64,000 nucleotides of DNA. Source: Labrys monachus. GTDB lineage: Bacteria; Pseudomonadota; Alphaproteobacteria; Rhizobiales; Labraceae. The translations under genes and the position numbers were made by a program. Position 1 is the stretch's first letter. Every line of letters begins with the position of its first letter. The notes beneath the pieces were generated by a model that was given only the letters and a program-made list of their open reading frames with translations, had not been told where the DNA came from and searched no databases. The stretch covers positions 5,215,001 through 5,279,000 of the forward strand of contig NZ_JAUSVK010000001.1 of assembly GCF_030814655.1 (NCBI RefSeq). The letters run 5' to 3'. Positions 60,401 to 64,000 of the stretch are shown here, in pieces.

Positions 60401-60989
60401 TTTAGCAAAGGTAGCCCCCCAGGCGAAAATCTACTTCAATCGCTCCCGGACCATGGCATTTTCGTTTGACGAGCAGACAGGCAGCGTGACAAGGATCAAT
60501 ACAAGCCTCAAGCAAAGGCTCGATCAATCTGGGAACAAATCGGGAACATGGATAGCCGGCGAAAGAGGCAATGGTCACTTTCTCTCAAACAATCCCGAGG
60601 CGAGAGCCGCAACGAACAATAAAGGCGTTGAATACGTCGACGGATCGGGCAAATTCGACCCCCACTCCCTTGCTGATGTAGAGCTCGAGAATATGTCGGC
60701 AGATAGGAGAGAAAATTTTAAAAACGGAGACATTTTAGTCTCCAAAAACCCCGCCTTGATAGAAAAGCTGGGCATCCAAGCAGGAAACAAATCCCTCGGT
60801 GTAACGCGAAGGGACGTCGAAATTTGGCGCGAGGATAACGGCTATACATGGCACGAACACCACAATTTACGGACTTTGCAGCTCATTCCCAGCATTATCA
60901 ACAACAACCACCCTCACTTCGGTGGAATCGGTGAAATTAACGCCGCGCGACGGCTTTACAATGAGGAGATAAAACGGTGGGCACAATAG
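57471..60989 (+). CDS. Phage-virion-like protein with C-terminal WHH nuclease domain (candidate polymorphic toxin)
   Basis: The 1172-residue protein has three parts. Residues 1-650 are Ala/Gln-rich and mostly helical, with QKQQADFDDQVAFQRHTLA. Residues about 680-900 include GIPIVGGAADEFEAGLNAP, a RARDSYFDQNYPWTSNALQF segment and a glycine/alanine-rich stretch with MRGEGGF; I have seen such stretches in large phage structural or ejected proteins. A proline-rich linker leads to a C-terminal domain of about 180 residues ending TWHEHHNLRTLQLIP near residue 1126, followed by INNNHPHFGG. That is the WHH-type HNH/Endo VII-like nuclease motif. Base composition becomes AT-richer in the tip. The start is TTG at 57471 with GGAGC upstream. 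It has no signal peptide. Confidence 0.65.
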   Translation: MPRFPDYVAQEGLAVPAAPQIQAYDDAAKALQQLGQTVGDVAARWLARQKQQADFDDQVAFQRHTLAQDQALQQARAGMAPEATGFHDAVMAGRAQADDAFLKTVSPANRQTYAGLLTLDRDRTSLAAARMEFEGRGAYEQAAFGQSAAAMADQVRVSPGLLPSALGVLKAQQANQSSVPPAVRATQWTATQQALQTAGWQGRHGDDPSGRGLAELGMTLSPEDRAVLPLMMDEGPVDPSVDTLTPAQRRQLALDWQTNQTQKQAAAQADIAGLQQRLADMPLAGTLQGPPPDRNTFIAAYGPEEGTRRFDEADAFVSKDAPAITALLHQPDRAQDAALAHYAATTASDGQRFLANAAAAVARYRAARAADPVGTLGKLYPALARSWQALEGADPATLRQNLPGLVDRTAALMDAAGVPAGERRYLPRAMASAIVGAFADTSRPMAERIGPLRDTIAAIRDPARQYALFRQLVDGGIPRLLEPAVAAYARGDNAAAGRLFAAVLSDPGQTSAIGAAAPASPVALDNAAIPPAPPRPGAGTDIDLSASAASQIAHTAGMAGIDPSPIAQALFPRLVRNNLKTNGGDIPAANALAAADLRKPGGSDAPIRYAYLLRTDKSGPGQSGILVPKPQAPEDGGSAINSGAADTQAAGAASASPAIPAGSHSYRADITFANQDPYGPSHYLNPSWMTDPDYLRAVWAEDQSLDDIQQAYRDAQARGDRAAQRSYAMAYVAKEHQQSPTWMWFDDRARAVSRGIPIVGGAADEFEAGLNAPLSAVIGDGKAYEEALDYQRARDSYFDQNYPWTSNALQFAGTVAGTAAFGAPSSLGGSAAMGVAIGGADGFMRGEGGFRNRMEAAAWGAAVGGVMGAAAPLAGRAASRLGRSLADKYPAMFRQAGQRAAEANTPVPAKGKADTPSPSPQQSAGPPENPQPEAATGASVDKNKTGSYYSARPDYSGALTDGYRKAGDTTILGPWGPLAKVAPQAKIYFNRSRTMAFSFDEQTGSVTRINTSLKQRLDQSGNKSGTWIAGERGNGHFLSNNPEARAATNNKGVEYVDGSGKFDPHSLADVELENMSADRRENFKNGDILVSKNPALIEKLGIQAGNKSLGVTRRDVEIWREDNGYTWHEHHNLRTLQLIPSIINNNHPHFGGIGEINAARRLYNEEIKRWAQ

Positions 60990-61450
60990 AAGATCCTGTT
61001 TTTGGAAAATTGTGGTGGGATGGTTTATCCTGGAAACGTGAGTATGATGCGTTTATATTTGGAGAAGACAGAACCGTCATTTTAGTCGTCGACGAAGATT
61101 CCGGTCCCACGGCTGCACAACAGGAGATTTTCGTTAAATTTTATAGGCATAAAGATCAATGCATCAGGGATATCGAAAGATCCATCTACGCATATTATCT
61201 TTCAATTCTAGATGAAAAGAGAGCTGATTTGGGAGACGTCGCCGATGAAGAAATGCCCATTGTGTCGAATATAAACGAGTTGGGCGCTTTAGTTCCACTA
61301 GAGCAGATAGTTATCAAAGATCCGTATTATGGAGACGACAAAATTATCGCCCTTCTATTTGGCTGCACCTGGGATGATAGCCACGGGTTGGGCGTCAAAT
61401 TGACAGATAACAAGGTGACGGACGTAGGTCAGCAAGATATCGTCCTTTGA
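60977..61450 (+). CDS. Candidate immunity protein (DUF6985-like)
   Basis: The 157-residue acidic protein starts at a GTG that overlaps the upstream nuclease gene by 13 nt, with a strong GAGGAG eight bases before it. It begins VFGKLWWDGLSWKREYDAFIFGE and contains EDSGPTAAQQEIFVKFYRH and DIERSIYAYYLSILDEK, a pattern I associate with DUF6985 proteins, which are often found with polymorphic toxins. No catalytic motif is seen. It is clearly AT-richer than the rest of the window and uses A/T-ending codons, a mark of horizontal transfer. Overlap with a nuclease-tipped gene makes an immunity role likely, but this is inference. Confidence 0.6.
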   Translation: MGTIEDPVFGKLWWDGLSWKREYDAFIFGEDRTVILVVDEDSGPTAAQQEIFVKFYRHKDQCIRDIERSIYAYYLSILDEKRADLGDVADEEMPIVSNINELGALVPLEQIVIKDPYYGDDKIIALLFGCTWDDSHGLGVKLTDNKVTDVGQQDIVL

Positions 61451-61490
61451 GGCACGCACCGTACTTGGTCAGCCATCGGCGGCGATTGAG

Positions 61491-61709
61491 TCAGGCGCCG
61501 CCGCAATCTTGTATATCGGCGGCGTGGACGACGGCCTGCATCGGCAAGCCCTGCGTATCGACGAGGTGATGCATTTTCCCACCCCTGATCTTCTTCCCGT
61601 TCTGGCGGTCGATGATCCGACAGCCGGTCTTCTGGTACGACATGGCCCCGCTTCTCCGGCCCGTTGGTCATTTTTGAAGTCACGCCTCCCCTTCGACTTC
61701 GACAATCTG
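61491..61709 (-). pseudogene. IS5-family transposase remnant
   Basis: On the minus strand, pieces of an IS5-type transposase are readable in more than one frame: CQIVEVEG (as in DSQIVK...), then after stops and a frame shift, GKKIRGGKMHHLVDTQGLPM and QAVVHAADIQDCGGA before a stop. This matches the KGRKRHLLVDTxGL...VVHxADIQDRDG region of intact IS5 transposases. Frame breaks and lack of both ends make it inactive. No inverted repeats were found. It lies 41 bp after the immunity-like gene and marks a former insertion at the edge of the accessory locus. Confidence 0.6.
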
Positions 61710-61767
61710 GCACTCCCCTGCAGGTTCGGATGCAGTCGTGCCTCTCTTCCACACAGGAAAGATCGCT

Positions 61768-62151
61768 ATGCGTGCACTCTCCCCCTCGACTGTTCGTCCC
61801 CCTCTGGCGCGATATAGCCACGGCCTTGCCGTACCGGCGAACCATCGTTGGGTCATCACCGCGGGGCAGCTCGGCATCGATCTGGAGGACAGAGTTCCTG
61901 CGGACAGCGAAGCACAAGCCGAAATCTGCTTTGCAAATATTGCGGCCATCTTGGCCGAAGACGGCATGACGATGGAGAACGTCGTCCGCCTCAGCGTCTA
62001 TGTGACAGCCCGTGAGCATATGGAAGGCTACAGACGCGCACGGGACCGGCACTTCCCGGGAACGCCGCCGACGACCACGCTGATCATGGTGGCTGGCCTG
62101 GCGAGGCCCGAATTCGTGATCGAGATCGAGGCCATTGCCGCCGCCCCTTGA
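61768..62151 (+). CDS. Rid-family (YjgF/YER057c/UK114) protein
   Basis: The 127-residue protein has the Rid fold: WVITAGQLGIDLEDRVP, EAQAEICFANIAAILAEDGMTMENVVRLSVYVT and the C-terminal FVIEIEAIAAAP. Classical RidA deaminates enamine/imine intermediates and uses an Arg in the P-A-R-S-C segment; the aligned segment here reads P-T-T-T-L, so that Arg is missing. It is therefore probably not a RidA-type deaminase but another Rid subgroup of unknown activity. The ATG at 61768 has AGGAA about nine bases upstream. Confidence 0.83.
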   Translation: MRALSPSTVRPPLARYSHGLAVPANHRWVITAGQLGIDLEDRVPADSEAQAEICFANIAAILAEDGMTMENVVRLSVYVTAREHMEGYRRARDRHFPGTPPTTTLIMVAGLARPEFVIEIEAIAAAP

Positions 62152-62290
62152 ATTCTCGACGGCCGCCGCAGGAAGCTGGGCAGGTACAAGCGGATCGTCG
62201 GGGAAAATACCCGGAACCAAGCGCGACAGGCGGCAGATAAGGGTGCGTTGCCCGACGGGCTCAGTGCCGGCGATATGGTTCGGCCGGCGA

Positions 62291-63004
62291 TCATGACCCC
62301 TTACGGTCTGCCACCGCCATCCGCCCCAGCGGCCATGTCACGCCGAAGCTGAACGGGGCGAAGCGGGCATGCGGCAGCCCGGCGGCGGCGAGGACTTCGG
62401 CAATCCACTGGTTGCAGGTCCGCAGCGGTCCGTACCGGCCGGTGGCGAGGTAATAGGCCTCGAAGGCGCCGCCGCCGGCCTGCTGCAGCGGGCGACCGTC
62501 GGCGCCGATCCGCAGGCTCGCCTCGATGGAGGCGATCAGCGCCTGGCGGCCCGCGCGGTCGACGCCGACGCGCATGCAGCCGGGATTGTCCGCCGGCGGC
62601 TTCACCGCCACCACCCTGACGGCCGTGGCGTGGCGGCCGAGCAAGGCACCGAGGGCCGTCGCAAGGTTGATGTCGCTCCAGGCCGGCGTCTCGCGAAAGA
62701 AGCGCAGGTCGCCCCAGCCGAAGGCGAGGCCGGCCTCGGGCGGCAGATTGGGGCGCGCCACAGCGGGAAGCAGGGCGCTCCAGTCGATCAGCGGGTCGCG
62801 GCTCGGCAGGACGATATCGGCATGGGCGAGCGAGGCGCAGACATAGACGGGCGGCTCGCCGGCCGCCTGCTGCAGCCGGCCCCGCTCCGGCATCAGGGCA
62901 AAGGCCACCGCCACGAGGACGAAGCCGATGGGCACGGCCACCATGGCGAGAAGCAGGCCGGCGATAAGGCGCCCGGCGATCCGCAGGGAGAAGCGTGCAA
63001 TCAT
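62291..63004 (-). CDS. DUF2459/TIGR02117-like membrane-anchored protein
   Basis: The 237-residue protein has an N-terminal hydrophobic anchor (about residues 8-35, rich in Leu, Ala and Val) and a periplasmic domain with VYVCASLAHADIVLPSRDPLIDW, FGWGDLRFFRETPAWSDINLATAL, and RTCNQWIAEVLAAAGLP. These match the family often called urease-associated TIGR02117 or DUF2459. The conserved HxD and CNxW-type residues could form an active site, but no activity is established to my knowledge. The ATG at 63004 is used rather than a further upstream start at 63082. Confidence 0.75.
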   Translation of the reverse strand: MIARFSLRIAGRLIAGLLLAMVAVPIGFVLVAVAFALMPERGRLQQAAGEPPVYVCASLAHADIVLPSRDPLIDWSALLPAVARPNLPPEAGLAFGWGDLRFFRETPAWSDINLATALGALLGRHATAVRVVAVKPPADNPGCMRVGVDRAGRQALIASIEASLRIGADGRPLQQAGGGAFEAYYLATGRYGPLRTCNQWIAEVLAAAGLPHARFAPFSFGVTWPLGRMAVADRKGS

Positions 63005-63163
63005 ACGGTATCGTGCGAAGCTCGGTGGCTGGCAGCTAAACAGCGATTCGCAGATTGTGACACACGGTCTTGGCGCCTTCATTGTTCGTATCTCGTCCTG
63101 CGCGATGGATCTGGTGATCGAGAGGGGCGAGCGAACAGAAGATCCAATGCTTCCGACCTGAGA

Positions 63164-63532
63164 TCAGAACGAGAGCGTGGCTGCGCCGGCCTTGATCTCC
63201 CCGTGCATCAGGCTCGCGCCTGTAATCACCACGCCGTCGAGCAGGTCCTCCTGCTGATACCCGCGCGACGTGACGCAGGGCGTGCACGCCCAGACGGCGC
63301 CGCCCCGCTGCATGAAGTCCTCGATCAGCTTGGCGAGCGGATCGAGCGGTGCGACCTGCGTCATCGCCTGGCCGCGCTTGCGGACGAGGTCGATGCCGGT
63401 GCTGGTGAGAAAAATGCTGACTTGGAGACCTGCCGTGATCCCACCATTGGCGATGGTGAAGGCAACCGAAGACAGTTCGGATTCAATCCCCTTGGTGACG
63501 AGGACAACGAGCTTTTTGACAATTTCAGCCAT
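63164..63532 (-). CDS. DsrE/DsrF-family protein
   Basis: The 122-residue protein has the DsrE-like alpha/beta fold: KKLVVLVTKGIESELSSVAFTIANGGITAGLQVSIFLTSTGIDL, then FMQRGGAVWACTPCVTSRGYQ with a Cys-x-x-Cys pair, and VITGASLMHG. Such small proteins act in sulfur relay or as peroxiredoxin-like accessory proteins. The pair of cysteines suggests a thiol role, but the partner is unknown. It is divergent from the AraC-type gene at the right edge, so that regulator may control it. Confidence 0.82.
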   Translation of the reverse strand: MAEIVKKLVVLVTKGIESELSSVAFTIANGGITAGLQVSIFLTSTGIDLVRKRGQAMTQVAPLDPLAKLIEDFMQRGGAVWACTPCVTSRGYQQEDLLDGVVITGASLMHGEIKAGAATLSF

Positions 63533-63779
63533 GTAAGGAATCCTTCGAAAGTTGTTTCGAACTTTGTAAAGTGCAACCTCTTCAACGTCTTTGGCCGGAA
63601 TGCCGTTTGAATTGATCGATCTTCCAGAATCCTGATGTGCCCGAGCGGCATTGAAAAAGATGGCCTAAGCCGTCTCGGCGCCCGGCCGTTCTCTGCGAAG
63701 CGCGGCGGGAGAAGCCGAGGTCGTCGGGGCTGCATGCCGTCGAGGTGATCAACAGGAGGCGGGTTTCCGCAGCAACCCT

Positions 63780-64000
63780 ATGCTCGATACCCCGCCGCAA
63801 GCGTTGCCCGCTGGCAAGAGTGTCGCACAGGATGTGCTGACCTCGTTGCTGTCGACGATCCGGCTTTCGGCATCGGTCCAGTTTTCGATCATGGCAGGGG
63901 GCGAGTGGCAGGTGGACGCCGATCCTCTGACGCAAGGCCTTCTGCGGGAAGGCCGTGCGACCATGCCTTTTCATGTGATTGCGGAAGGAGAGTGCTGGCT
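63780..64000 (+). CDS. AraC-family regulator, N-terminal part (cut by window edge)
   Basis: An ATG at 63780 opens a frame that runs to the window end (73 codons). The visible residues DVLTSLLSTIRLSASVQFSIM, GGEWQVD and ATMPFHVIAEGECW match the N-terminal cupin (Cupin_6 type) of AraC regulators that control oxidoreductase genes. The HTH domain lies beyond the edge. The 247-bp gap to the divergent DsrE-family gene is its probable control region. The start could lie further upstream, near AGGAGG at about 63754. Confidence 0.68.
   Translation, partial: MLDTPPQALPAGKSVAQDVLTSLLSTIRLSASVQFSIMAGGEWQVDADPLTQGLLREGRATMPFHVIAEGECW

Noticed and set aside
57459-61450. Complete prophage
   Set aside because: No integrase, terminase, portal, capsid, tail or lysis gene is seen on either side. 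Only one virion-like gene, its partner and terminator-like signals are present.

Overview
The window is a chromosomal segment of a GC-rich alphaproteobacterium, most likely of the order Hyphomicrobiales (Rhizobiales). The support is the maf–yacG pair, the hisZ–hisG pair with a 331-residue HisG, a GAAC-N7-GAAC type LexA box, a HisKA_2-type histidine kinase and many sugar and polyol ABC importers. I did not recognise a genus. No rRNA, tRNA or CRISPR array was seen.

Layout. 1-8.4 kb is housekeeping: the start of a probable pseudouridine synthase (left edge), tadA, hisS, a small membrane protein, hisZ-hisG, an SDR, maf-yacG and an LDH2-type dehydrogenase. 8.6-9.8 kb holds three tandem paralogous small secreted proteins on the minus strand. 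10.4-27.8 kb is a carbohydrate island. A PfkB kinase, a GatZ-family protein and a LacI regulator are divergent from a ribose-type ABC importer. An AGE-family isomerase, a divergent enolase paralog and an APH-fold kinase are divergent from an XRE-cupin regulator, a second ribose-type importer, a phosphotriesterase-family hydrolase and a PF07090-like protein. 28-36 kb is a nitrogen-compound module: a DDAH/amidinotransferase-fold hydrolase, an M20 hydrolase, a LysR regulator and a complete polyamine-type ABC importer. 36.4-43 kb is a polyol module: an ADP-dependent-sugar-kinase-like protein, a sorbitol/mannitol-type binding protein with two permeases but no ATPase gene, an SDR polyol dehydrogenase and a DeoR regulator. 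43-49.4 kb has a LysR regulator divergent from wrbA and a DoxX gene, then a CaiB-type CoA-transferase, a photolyase and an MFS exporter. 49.5-54.9 kb encodes a 1421-residue repeat-rich autotransporter and, just upstream, a TIGR03032-like protein. 55.3-56.8 kb is a kinase/receiver pair. 57.2-61.5 kb is an accessory locus. 61.5-64 kb has an IS5-family remnant, a Rid protein, a DUF2459-like membrane protein, a DsrE protein and the start of an AraC regulator.

The most unusual locus is at 57.2-61.5 kb. A LexA box and two hairpin terminators precede a 1172-residue protein with a phage-virion-like body and a C-terminal WHH-type (HNH/Endo VII-like) nuclease tip. A visibly AT-richer gene overlaps its end by 13 nt and resembles an immunity protein. 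I read this as a phage-derived polymorphic toxin and its immunity partner, possibly under SOS control.

The carbohydrate genes look like separate catabolic routes, each with its own importer, regulator and enzymes. The LacI module fits tagatose or tagatose-forming polyol use. The XRE module, with an enolase paralog that has lost an active-site histidine, is a candidate uncharacterised sugar or sugar-acid pathway. The 36-43 kb module is a polyol route with an unusual kinase. All functions are inferred from reading the sequence; no database search was run.
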